From assembly GCA_020446285.1 (NCBI GenBank), contig JAGREZ010000322.1:393-10858 (forward strand): DNA of 10,466 nucleotides. Reading direction: 5' to 3'. Each line of letters opens with the position of its first letter. Positions within the stretch are counted from its first letter, which is position 1. Below, one piece after another: positions 1 through 8,063 of the stretch. The notes beneath the pieces were generated by a model. That model ran no database searches and was not told the origin of the DNA. It saw nothing but the letters and a program-made list of their open reading frames with translations. Source of the DNA: Geminicoccaceae bacterium. GTDB taxonomy: Bacteria > Pseudomonadota > Alphaproteobacteria > Geminicoccales > Geminicoccaceae. A program made the position numbers and the translations under genes.

Positions 1-1362
<1,362 letters not shown>

Positions 1363-1364
1363 GA

Positions 1365-2993
1365 TCAGACCAGTATGGATTGTTCGCGGGCGGCGCGGAT
1401 GAAGTCCTTGAACAGCGGATGCGGATCGAAGGGCTTCGACTTGAGCTCGGGATGGAACTGCACGCCGACGAACCAGGGATGTCCCGGAAGTTCGACGATT
1501 TCGGGCAGCCTGCCGTCGGGCGACATGCCGGAAAAGCGCAGGCCCGCCTCTTCCAGACGTTCCTTGTAGTTGATGTTGACCTCGAAGCGGTGGCGGTGGC
1601 GCTCGCTGATCCCGGCCTGACCGTAGATCCCGCGCACGAGGCTGCCCTCGGCGAGGTCGCAGGGATAGGCGCCAAGCCGCATGGTGCCGCCCTTGGCACT
1701 CTTTTCGCTGCGCGTGACCGTCTCGCCGCCGAACTCCCACTCGGTCATCAGGCCGACGACGGGATCCGGACAGGGGCCGAATTCGGTGGAGCTCGCGCCA
1801 TTGATTCCAGCGAGCCTGCGGGCCGCCTCGATGCAGGCGAGCTGCATGCCGAAACAGATGCCGAGGAAGGGCAGGCCCTGCTCGCGGGCATAGGTCACGG
1901 CGGCGATCTTGCCTTCCGAACCGCGTTCGCCGAAGCCGCCCGGGACGAGGATCGCATTGACCCCCTGCAATCGGCCGGAAAGATCACGCTGGGAGAAATG
2001 TTCGGCGTCTATCCAGTCGACGACGACCTTCATGCGGTTGGCGATGCCGCCATGCACGAGCGCCTCGTTGAGCGATTTGTAGGCGTCCATCAGCTCGGTA
2101 TACTTGCCGACGATCGCGACCTTGACCTCGCCATCGGGACGTTCGAGCCGGTCGACGATCTCCTGCCACCGGGAAAGGTCGGGCTCCGGTGTGCCGGGCA
2201 GGTCGAGCGCCGCGAGAAGCTGCCCGTCGAGCCCTTCCTCGTGATAGTGGATCGGCACCTCGTATATGGACTTGCAGTCGAGCGCCTGAATGACGCAATC
2301 TGGATGGACGCTGCACTGAAGAGCAATCTTGCGCCGGGCGTCGACGGAAATTTCCCGATCCGAGCGGCACATGAGGATGTCGGGCTGGATGCCGATGCCG
2401 CGCAGTTCGCGCACGCTGTGCTGGGTCGGCTTGGTCTTCAGTTCGCCGGCGGAGGCGATCCAGGGCACGAGCGTCATGTGCAGGAAGGCGCAGCGGCCAC
2501 GCGGCAGTTCGTTGGCGAGCTGGCGGATCGCTTCGAGAAAGGGCAGGCCCTCGATGTCACCGACCGTGCCGCCGATCTCGCAAAGGACGATATCCGCATC
2601 GTCGACATCCCGGAGGATGAACTCCTTGATCGCGTTGGTAATGTGTGGAATGACCTGAATGGTACCGCCGAGATAGTCGCCGTGACGCTCGCGGGTGAGC
2701 ACCGTCCAGTAGATCCGCCCGGCGGAAACGCTGTCGGTCGCTCGCGACGGGACGCCGGTGAAGCGCTCGTAATGGCCGAGATCGAGATCCGTCTCGGCGC
2801 CGTCCTCGGTCACGAACACCTCGCCATGCTGATAGGGCGACATGGTGCCGGGATCGACATTGAGATAGGGATCGAGCTTGCGGAGACGGACCTTCAGTCC
2901 CCGGAGCTGCAGGAGGGATCCGAGGGCAGCGGAGGCGAGACCCTTGCCAAGCGAGGATACAACACCGCCGGTTATGAACACAAAGCGCGTCAT
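1365..2993 (-). CDS. pyrG: CTP synthase (glutamine-hydrolysing)
   Basis: Makes CTP from UTP, ATP and glutamine in the last step of pyrimidine nucleotide synthesis. 542 residues, a full-length two-domain protein. The N-terminal synthetase domain (about 1-265) begins [18 protein letters not shown], with the P-loop-like SSLGKG at 13-18, the [20 protein letters not shown] segment (40-59) and [12 protein letters not shown] (138-149). The C-terminal class I glutamine amidotransferase domain (about 290-535) has PGGFGERG (351-358), the nucleophile Cys380 in GICFGMQ, and the His514/Glu516 pair in FHPE. ATG at 2993 fits the family N-terminus; the TTG codon just before it is less likely. Upstream there is only an AGGA about 13 nt away, inside a small AGCAG-GATA-CTGCT hairpin. 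secG ends 69 nt upstream. In this cluster it supplies CTP that KdsB needs to activate the Kdo made by KdsA. Confidence 0.98.
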   Translation of the reverse strand: MTRFVFITGGVVSSLGKGLASAALGSLLQLRGLKVRLRKLDPYLNVDPGTMSPYQHGEVFVTEDGAETDLDLGHYERFTGVPSRATDSVSAGRIYWTVLTRERHGDYLGGTIQVIPHITNAIKEFILRDVDDADIVLCEIGGTVGDIEGLPFLEAIRQLANELPRGRCAFLHMTLVPWIASAGELKTKPTQHSVRELRGIGIQPDILMCRSDREISVDARRKIALQCSVHPDCVIQALDCKSIYEVPIHYHEEGLDGQLLAALDLPGTPEPDLSRWQEIVDRLERPDGEVKVAIVGKYTELMDAYKSLNEALVHGGIANRMKVVVDWIDAEHFSQRDLSGRLQGVNAILVPGGFGERGSEGKIAAVTYAREQGLPFLGICFGMQLACIEAARRLAGINGASSTEFGPCPDPVVGLMTEWEFGGETVTRSEKSAKGGTMRLGAYPCDLAEGSLVRGIYGQAGISERHRHRFEVNINYKERLEEAGLRFSGMSPDGRLPEIVELPGHPWFVGVQFHPELKSKPFDPHPLFKDFIRAAREQSILV

Positions 2994-3062
2994 CAATCAG
3001 CAGTATCCTGCTATCGATCGCGCGATGCAACCATTATGGAATGTCATCGGCAAAGCGATCTC

Positions 3063-3383
3063 CTATTCCGCGAGTGGCGCTGCCGGTTTTTCAGGTTCGG
3101 CCGGCTCGGTCGCGGCGGGCTGGTCGACCTCCTCGAGGATCGATGAGGGGCCTGTGGCATTGCTCGCGACAATCGCCAGCGAGAGACTCGTGACGATGAA
3201 GCAGGTGGCGAGGATCGCGGTCGTGCGCGTCAGCAGGTTGGCCGTTCCGCGGCCGCTCATCATGCCGCCCATGGTCGTTCCGCCGAGGCCGCCGAGCGCG
3301 CCGCCTTCGCTGCGCTGGATGAGGATCACGCCGACAAGCGCAAGCGCGATGATCAGATGGATCACCAGTAATACCGTGCTCAT
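3063..3383 (-). CDS. secG: Preprotein translocase subunit SecG
   Basis: Small accessory membrane subunit of the SecYEG channel, which helps SecA-driven export through the inner membrane. 106 residues with two hydrophobic segments, about 3-22 and 53-73. Between them is the conserved glycine-rich SecG loop, LIQRSEGGALGGLGG (21-35), then GRGTANLLTRTTAILA (44-59). The C-terminal tail from about residue 75 is rich in Ala, Pro and Glu and looks disordered, as in many alphaproteobacterial SecG proteins. ATG at 3383 is preceded by GAGGA six nucleotides away, one of the better ribosome-binding sites in the window. It sits 30 nt after tpiA and 69 nt before pyrG on the same strand, consistent with a shared transcript. 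Confidence 0.96.
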   Translation of the reverse strand: MSTVLLVIHLIIALALVGVILIQRSEGGALGGLGGTTMGGMMSGRGTANLLTRTTAILATCFIVTSLSLAIVASNATGPSSILEEVDQPAATEPAEPEKPAAPLAE

Positions 3384-3413
3384 TTCATTCCTCGCTCCTG
3401 GCTCGGCGGGCGT

Positions 3414-4163
3414 TCAGACGCCGCCGCCGGCCGTGTAGATATTCCAGAAACCGCCCGCATCGAGGCTCGCACCACCCACGAGGACCCCGTCGACATGGTC
3501 GATGCCCATGATGTCCGCCGCATTGTCGGGCTTGACCGAACCGCCATAGAGAAGGGCAACGGGATCGCCCGCCACCTTCGCCGCCACCATTCGCGCCAGT
3601 TCGGCATGGGTCCGGCCGATTTCCCCGATCGTCGGCGTGCGCCCGGTGCCGATGGCCCAGACGGGCTCATAGGCGACGACCAGCCGGTCGGCATTGCCGG
3701 ATCCGGGAAGGCTGCCGGCGAGCTGCCGTTCGAGAATCTCGATCTGCCGCCCGGCGAGGTACTCTTCCTCCGTCTCGCCGATGCAGAGAACGGTGAGAAG
3801 GCCCGCCGCAAGAGCCGCCTCGGCCTTCGCCTTTACCAGGGCGTCATCCTCGCAGAGACCGTGCCGGCGCTCGGAATGGCCGACGATCGCTGCCCCCGCG
3901 CCGATATCGGCGAGCATCGCCGCCGAGACCGAGCCGGTAAAGGCACCCGAGGGCTTTTCGTGACAATCCTGTCCGCCGACGATGACCGGCGACCCGGCGA
4001 CCCGGCGGGCAACCTCGCCGACGAGCGTTGCAGGCGGAAAGATGCCGAGTGTCCCCGAAAGATTCGCGGCACGTTCGGCGAGTGCGCCGGCAAGCGCCAG
4101 CCCGTCCGCCCGGAGGCCGTTCATCTTCCAGTTTCCAAGGACGACGGGGCGCGGCAATGCCAT
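3414..4163 (-). CDS. tpiA: Triose-phosphate isomerase
   Basis: Interconverts dihydroxyacetone phosphate and glyceraldehyde 3-phosphate (glycolysis/gluconeogenesis, cytoplasm). 249 residues, the normal TIM length. All active-site elements are visible: Asn11 and Lys13 in LGNWKMNG, the electrophilic His96 in VGHSERR (94-100), the base Glu166 in AYEPVWAIGTG (164-174, including the phosphate-gripping loop 6), and the phosphate-binding LYGGSVKP (205-212) and GVLVGGASL (226-234). ATG at 4163 gives the canonical MALPRPVVLGNWKMN start, with AAAGG about 10 nt upstream. It is the first gene of the leftward cluster and faces ppiD across a 200-nt divergent region, so the promoter for the whole tpiA-secG-pyrG-kdsA-eno run should lie there. 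Confidence 0.98.
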   Translation of the reverse strand: MALPRPVVLGNWKMNGLRADGLALAGALAERAANLSGTLGIFPPATLVGEVARRVAGSPVIVGGQDCHEKPSGAFTGSVSAAMLADIGAGAAIVGHSERRHGLCEDDALVKAKAEAALAAGLLTVLCIGETEEEYLAGRQIEILERQLAGSLPGSGNADRLVVAYEPVWAIGTGRTPTIGEIGRTHAELARMVAAKVAGDPVALLYGGSVKPDNAADIMGIDHVDGVLVGGASLDAGGFWNIYTAGGGV

Positions 4164-4206
4164 CGCTGCGAACCTTTCATTTCTTCGGAACGGCGGCTAC
4201 CTATCA

Positions 4207-4230
4207 CAGCCGGTCCCTAGTGACCAGCTG
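4207..4230. promoter_or_regulatory. Inverted repeat upstream of tpiA
   Basis: CAGCCGGTC (4207-4215) and GACCAGCTG (4222-4230) flank a 6-nt centre. Read as leftward RNA the arms form a 9-bp stem with a single G:U pair and a 6-nt loop; read rightward there is one C:A mismatch. It lies about 45-67 nt ahead of the tpiA start. It could be a hairpin in the tpiA leader or an operator for a dimeric regulator. There is no U-tract, so a terminator is unlikely. The function is not established. Confidence 0.4.
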
Positions 4231-4237
4231 TTGGCAT

Positions 4238-4275
4238 GGATGACGGATTGAAAAATCGGGAGTTTGCCGTCATCC
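4238..4275. promoter_or_regulatory. Perfect 9-bp inverted repeat between tpiA and ppiD
   Basis: GGATGACGG (4238-4246) and CCGTCATCC (4267-4275) are exact reverse complements separated by 20 nt of A/T-richer sequence. The right arm overlaps the candidate -35 hexamer of the ppiD promoter, which would suit a repressor or activator site. Half-site centres are 29 bp apart. It may instead form a stem-loop in either transcript. The symmetry is seen directly; the role is inferred. Confidence 0.4.
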
Positions 4276-4291
4276 CGGGTACGTCTATATG
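4264..4291 (+). promoter_or_regulatory. Candidate sigma-70-type promoter for ppiD-trpE
   Basis: TTGCCG (4264-4269) and TATATG (4286-4291) are separated by 16 bp, each matching the consensus at four of six positions, about 85 nt before the ppiD start. It is the best rightward match in the divergent region. Short hexamers of this quality arise by chance, so this is a candidate only. Confidence 0.3.
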
Positions 4292-4375
4292 TTCGCGGAC
4301 CGTCTCCTGACGGCTTCGCACAGGGTCCCCGTGGTGTCGCGGGCGGTCACGTTTCGCTAACGGATGGTGTCGAAC

Positions 4376-6280
4376 ATGCTCGATGCAATGCGCAAGCAGG
4401 CCTCCAGCTGGGTGGTGCGCGTTCTCCTGGTCCTCCTGATCGTCAGCTTCGCGGTCTGGGGGATCGGCGATATCTTCCTCGGGACGCGCAGCGGTGCGGC
4501 GATTGCCGAGGTCGGCGATCTCGAGGTCTCGGCGGTCGAGGTCAATCGCGAGTTCGACGATCAGATCAACCGTTTTCGCCAGCAGTTCAACACCCCTCTG
4601 GATCGCGGCCAGGCGATTGCCTTCGGCCTGTTGAGCCAGGCGGTGCAGACACGGATCGCGCGGCGCCTGGTCGACATGCATGGCCTCGAGCTCGGGCTTG
4701 GCGTGGCCGACAGCACGGTCCGGACCGCCATCACCGAGGATCCGCTCTTTCGCAGCCAGAGCGGATTCGAACGGGAACGCCTCGATCTGATGCTGCGCGG
4801 CCAGGGCATGAGCGAGGCGCAGTTCATCGAGGAGGTGCGCGACGATCTGCGGCGGGCGATGCTCGTCGATGCGGTGAGCGGTCTCGTCGAGGTGCCGCGG
4901 GCGCAGGCGGAGGCCATGTTCGCCTTCCGCAACGAGCAGCGCCGGGCGACCGCGCTCAGGCTGGTTGCCGGTTCGATCGCGATCGACGACCCGGACGACG
5001 CCGTTCTCGAAAGCTGGCTTGCCGACAACAGGGCCCGCTTCGAGGCGCCGGAATACCGTTCGGGCCTGATCGTGGTGATCGAGCCGCAGGATCTCGTCGA
5101 CGAGATCGAGATTCCCGAGGCGGAAATCGCGGAAGCCTACAATGCCCGGCTCGCCCGCTATTCCACGCCCGAACGGCGCAAGGTGGGCCAGCTGCTCGCC
5201 AGCGACCGCGCGGTGATCGACGAGGCGCTGAAACGGATCGAGGGGGGGGCTACGCTCGCCGAAACCGCCGATGCGCTGGCCGACAGGGGGTTGGGCTACA
5301 GCTCGATCGGTCCGCTTGCGCAAGGAGATCTGCCGGAAGCGCTCGGCACCCCGATCTTCGCGCTTGCCGACACCGATAGTCTGAGTGAGCCCGTGGAGAG
5401 TGCATTCGGCTGGCATCTCTTCCGTCTGATCGAGAGCGAGCCCGAAACGGTGACGCCGCTCGCCGAGGTGCGTGACGCGCTCGTTGCCGAACTGGCACTG
5501 GATCGTGCCCGCCTGCAGATGCCGGATCTGGCCAACGCGCTCGATGACGAGATCGCCGCCGGCACCAGTCTGGAACAAGCCGCCGAACAGCTGGGCTTCG
5601 ATGCGCTGGCACTCGATGGTGTCGACCGTTCGGGCATGGATCGTGACGGCAATCCCGTCGGGGAGGAGCGCCTGAGCGGCGATGTGCTGGCGAAGTTCTT
5701 TGAAGGCGGGGCCGGTGAAATCTCGCTTCTGGAGCAGACCGGCGACGGCTATCTCATGTATCGCGTCGACACGATCGATCCGCCGCGCGACCGCACGCTT
5801 GACGAGGTTCGCCAGCGGGTTCTCGATGCCTGGAAGGTCGAGCGCCGGCAGGAACGGGCCATGGCGGATGCCGCGGCCATACTCGGGCGACTGGCCTCCG
5901 ACGGGGCGACGCTTGAGGAGCTTGCCGGGGAGCTGGGTGACGAAGCCGTGCTGACGACGAGCGAGCCGTTGCGGCGAGCGGACAATCCGGCCATGGCCGG
6001 CCTCTCGCCGGATGCGCTTGCGATGCTGTTCAGGCTTGACGCGGGCGAGGTGGCCGGGGAAGCCATCGAGGTTCCCGGTGGAGCCATCATCATCCGCAAT
6101 GACGAGATCATCGCCGCCGATCCGCCCGAGGATCTCGATGAACTTCGGGGCGAGATCGCCGATCAGCAGCGCAACGACCTTCTGGTCCAGTATGAACAGG
6201 CCCTGCGCCATCGCTTTCCGGTCCAGATTGACCAGGCGGCGTTGCAGGCGCTCGCCGCAGCGTTGAGCCCCGAACAGTGA
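4376..6280 (+). CDS. ppiD: Membrane-anchored periplasmic peptidyl-prolyl isomerase/chaperone, PpiD type
   Basis: SurA/PpiD-family folding factor that sits in the inner membrane and handles proteins leaving the Sec channel. From ATG 4376 it has 634 residues, like other PpiD proteins. A short cytoplasmic start is followed by one hydrophobic helix (about 14-34, VVRVLLVLLIVSFAVWGIGD). Next comes a SurA-N-like helical chaperone region (about 35-200) and a parvulin-type domain (about 258-356) recognisable by GLGYSSIGPL, LPEAL, LSEPVESAFGWHLFRL. A long charged alpha-helical C-terminal part follows. The usual parvulin HIL motif is replaced by KVGQLLAS, so isomerase activity may be weak or lost, as reported for E. 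coli PpiD. An alternative ATG at 4364 adds MVSN. I prefer 4376 because GGATGG lies 8 nt upstream and homologues begin MLDxxR. A run of eight G at 5242-5249 lies in the frame. It overlaps trpE by 4 nt. Confidence 0.92.
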   Translation: MLDAMRKQASSWVVRVLLVLLIVSFAVWGIGDIFLGTRSGAAIAEVGDLEVSAVEVNREFDDQINRFRQQFNTPLDRGQAIAFGLLSQAVQTRIARRLVDMHGLELGLGVADSTVRTAITEDPLFRSQSGFERERLDLMLRGQGMSEAQFIEEVRDDLRRAMLVDAVSGLVEVPRAQAEAMFAFRNEQRRATALRLVAGSIAIDDPDDAVLESWLADNRARFEAPEYRSGLIVVIEPQDLVDEIEIPEAEIAEAYNARLARYSTPERRKVGQLLASDRAVIDEALKRIEGGATLAETADALADRGLGYSSIGPLAQGDLPEALGTPIFALADTDSLSEPVESAFGWHLFRLIESEPETVTPLAEVRDALVAELALDRARLQMPDLANALDDEIAAGTSLEQAAEQLGFDALALDGVDRSGMDRDGNPVGEERLSGDVLAKFFEGGAGEISLLEQTGDGYLMYRVDTIDPPRDRTLDEVRQRVLDAWKVERRQERAMADAAAILGRLASDGATLEELAGELGDEAVLTTSEPLRRADNPAMAGLSPDALAMLFRLDAGEVAGEAIEVPGGAIIIRNDEIIAADPPEDLDELRGEIADQQRNDLLVQYEQALRHRFPVQIDQAALQALAAALSPEQ

Positions 6281-7779
6281 GCACCTTCCCCGATCGAGAG
6301 AGCTTCGCCGAACGTTACGGACAGGGCCATTCACAGGTCGTCTGGACCTCGCTCGTCGCCGATCTCGAGACCCCCGTCTCGGCCATGCTGAAGCTTGCCG
6401 AGGGGCGTCCCTACAGCTTTCTTCTGGAAAGTGTCGAGGGTGGTGCCAATCGCGGCCGCTATTCGATCATCGGTATCAAGCCCGATCTGATCTGGCGTTC
6501 GACGGGCGAACGGGTGGAGATCAACCGGCGCGCCCGTTTCGATCTCGATGCGTTCGAACCCGCTGCGGGCGACCCGCTCTCGAGCCTGCGCGAACTCATG
6601 GCCGAGGCGCGCATCGACCTGCCGGCGGCACTGCCGCCCATGGCCGCCGGCCTGTTCGGTCACATGTCCTATGACATGGTGCGCCGGATCGAGCGGCTGC
6701 CGGAGAAGAATGCCGATCGTCTCGGCCTTCCGGAATCGGTGTTCATGCGGCCGACGCTGGTCGCGATCTTCGACAATATCGAGGATCGGGTGACGGTGGT
6801 GACACCGGTCTATCCGTCGGCAGACCTCTCCGCCGAGCGAGCCTTCGATCTCGCTTGCGAGCGGCTTGCCGATGCCGTCGCCGATTTCAGCCGGGGCATC
6901 AATCCGAGCGGCCCGCGCATCTCCTCGCCGCATCCCGAGCCGGTCGCCAACATGACCCGCGAGGATTTCCACGCGATGGTGGAGAAGGCAAGGGAGTATA
7001 TCCTCGCCGGCGACATCTTTCAGGTCGTACCGTCGCAGCGCTTCGAGATCCCCTTCGAACTTCCGGCATTCGCCCTCTACCGTGCATTGCGCCGACTCAA
7101 CCCGTCGCCCTTCCTGTTCTTTCTCGAACTCGACGGCTACACGCTCGTCGGCTCCAGTCCGGAAATCCTCGTACGCCTGCGCGACGGCATCGTCACTATC
7201 CGCCCGCTCGCGGGAACGCGCCGCCGCGGCAGGGATGCGGCGGAGGACAAGGCACTTGCCGAGGAACTGCTCGCCGATCCCAAGGAACTCGCCGAACATC
7301 TCATGCTGCTCGATCTCGGCCGCAATGATGTCGGCCGTGTCGCCGAGATTGGTACGGTGGAAGTCACCGAGCGGATGCAGATCGAATATTACAGCCATGT
7401 CATGCACATTGTCTCGAATGTGCAGGGCCGGATCCGCGAGGGACTCGACGCCATCGACGCGCTCATGGCCGGCTTCCCCGCGGGCACCGTTTCCGGTGCG
7501 CCCAAGGTCCGGGCGATGGAGATCATCGAGGAGCTCGAGCCCGAAAGGCGCGGTTTCTACGCCGGCACGGTGGGTTATATTTCCGCCGATGGCGACATGG
7601 ACACCTGCATCGCCCTGCGCACCGGCCTCGTCAAGGATGGCAAACTCTATCTCCAGGCGGGCGGCGGTGTCGTCGCCGACAGCAATCCCGATGCCGAATA
7701 CGAAGAGAGCCTCAACAAGGCCCGCGCCCTGATCCGCGCCGCCGAAGAAGCCGTCCGCTTCGCCCAACGCAGCCGCTGA
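6277..7779 (+). CDS. trpE: Anthranilate synthase component I
   Basis: Large subunit of anthranilate synthase, which converts chorismate to anthranilate in the first step of tryptophan synthesis; ammonia comes from glutamine through TrpG. 500 residues. The N-terminal regulatory region has the tryptophan-feedback motif LLES (49-52) with RYS (61-63). The chorismate-binding domain shows NPSPF (275-279), GSSPE (292-296), IRPLAGTRRRG (308-318), HLMLLDLGRND (341-351), FPAGTVSGAPK (400-410) and TVGYISADGDMDT (431-443). These long conserved blocks and the N-terminus favour TrpE over PabB. The start is GTG at 6277, inside the ppiD stop (GTGA overlap), with no good Shine-Dalgarno; the next Met is residue 36, well inside the conserved region. 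No leader peptide or attenuator is visible. trpG, trpD and trpC do not follow it in this window. Confidence 0.96.
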   Translation: MSTFPDRESFAERYGQGHSQVVWTSLVADLETPVSAMLKLAEGRPYSFLLESVEGGANRGRYSIIGIKPDLIWRSTGERVEINRRARFDLDAFEPAAGDPLSSLRELMAEARIDLPAALPPMAAGLFGHMSYDMVRRIERLPEKNADRLGLPESVFMRPTLVAIFDNIEDRVTVVTPVYPSADLSAERAFDLACERLADAVADFSRGINPSGPRISSPHPEPVANMTREDFHAMVEKAREYILAGDIFQVVPSQRFEIPFELPAFALYRALRRLNPSPFLFFLELDGYTLVGSSPEILVRLRDGIVTIRPLAGTRRRGRDAAEDKALAEELLADPKELAEHLMLLDLGRNDVGRVAEIGTVEVTERMQIEYYSHVMHIVSNVQGRIREGLDAIDALMAGFPAGTVSGAPKVRAMEIIEELEPERRGFYAGTVGYISADGDMDTCIALRTGLVKDGKLYLQAGGGVVADSNPDAEYEESLNKARALIRAAEEAVRFAQRSR

Positions 7780-7801
7780 CCGGCAACCGCACGGTTTCAC
7801 A

Positions 7802-7830
7802 TTGACAGGAAGTGCAATTCTGGATGTACT
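7802..7830 (+). promoter_or_regulatory. Candidate promoter with perfect -35 box after trpE
   Basis: TTGACA (7802-7807), an exact sigma-70 -35 hexamer, is followed 17 bp later by TGTACT (7825-7830; four of six matches to TATAAT). It starts 22 nt after the trpE stop and points to the RTX gene, which would give a leader of roughly 225 nt. The -10 match is poor, so this is tentative. Confidence 0.3.
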
Positions 7831-7990
7831 CGGCAGCGCCGGACGCAACCTCAGCGCTGGCGCGGAGGAGCGTTTGCTGTATCCTTTTGGAAAACTGTGA
7901 GTTTAACCCAAGTATAGTCGGAAGTTTGAGCGCAAATTCTGCGCGGCGTGCCAATAAATGCATGGTCTCGATCGCGATTCGCGTGACAAG

Positions 7991-8006
7991 TCAGTATTGA
8001 TACTGA
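7991..8006. promoter_or_regulatory. Perfect 16-bp palindrome, probable operator of the RTX gene
   Basis: TCAGTAT (7991-7997), a TG centre, and ATACTGA (8000-8006) form a perfect inverted repeat 57 nt before the RTX start codon. A 2-nt centre is too tight for a stable RNA hairpin without breaking a pair, so a DNA-binding site for a dimeric regulator is the more natural reading. A -35-like TTGATA (7997-8002) lies inside it and TATTAT (8023-8028) lies downstream, but the 20-bp spacing between them is longer than usual. The symmetry is certain; the function is inferred. Confidence 0.5.
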
Positions 8007-8051
8007 TTTTGAGTGGAATTGTTATTATGTATGTTACTGAGTGAGATTTAT

Positions 8052-8056
8052 GGAGG
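8052..8056 (+). promoter_or_regulatory. Ribosome-binding site that sets the RTX gene start
   Basis: GGAGG lies 7 nt before ATG 8064, an ideal spacing. The in-frame ATG at 8058 would leave a single nucleotide and the GTG at 8013 lacks any such site. This is the strongest Shine-Dalgarno in the window. Confidence 0.75.
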
Positions 8057-8063
8057 GATGGAA

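Larger units (their letters stand above)
4164..4375. promoter_or_regulatory. Divergent control region between tpiA and ppiD
   Basis: About 200 nt without a convincing gene, between two transcripts that run apart. It must hold the promoters of both the tpiA cluster and ppiD-trpE. It contains two inverted repeats (4207-4230 and 4238-4275, listed separately), a small CCGTC-TCCT-GACGG dyad at 4300-4313, and one plausible rightward sigma-70-like promoter at 4264-4291. No leftward promoter matched a consensus well. Open frames that cross it continue into antisense of ppiD and have no family resemblance. Confidence 0.6.
7780..8063. other. A+T-rich intergenic region between trpE and the RTX gene
   Basis: 284 nt with no gene I can support. 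Composition drops sharply from the G+C-rich trpE: in 7981-8040 only 20 of 60 bases are G or C. It contains a small AACCG-CA-CGGTT dyad just after trpE (7785-7796) with no T-run, a promoter-like TTGACA at 7802, GCGCA-AATTC-TGCGC at 7930-7944, a perfect 16-bp palindrome at 7991-8006 and TATTAT at 8023-8028. No trpG remnant is recognisable in any frame. It most likely holds the control region of the RTX gene and may mark a recombination joint. Confidence 0.5.

Noticed and set aside
1380..3146. Plus-strand open frame of about 588 codons across pyrG
   Set aside because: Antisense shadow of a full-length CTP synthase; no domain or ribosome-binding site of its own.
6200..6280. Tryptophan attenuator or leader peptide before trpE
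   Set aside because: The sequence is the coding end of ppiD; no Trp-codon cluster or competing hairpins were seen.
4217..6334. Long open frame (about 705 codons) on the minus strand opposite ppiD
   Set aside because: It lies antisense to a clear PpiD protein, has Arg/His-rich composition typical of reverse-frame reading of G+C-rich genes, and shows no family motif.
7780..7800. Possible trpE terminator hairpin (AACCG-CA-CGGTT)
   Set aside because: Only five pairs around a 2-nt centre and no T-run; too weak to call.
6331..7848. Minus-strand open frame of about 505 codons opposite trpE
   Set aside because: Shadow of TrpE caused by G+C-rich codon use; composition is not protein-like and there is no homology.
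7812..8000. Small 62-codon open frame between trpE and the RTX gene
   Set aside because: No ribosome-binding site, no resemblance to trpG or a leader peptide, and odd composition; probably chance in an A+T-rich spacer.
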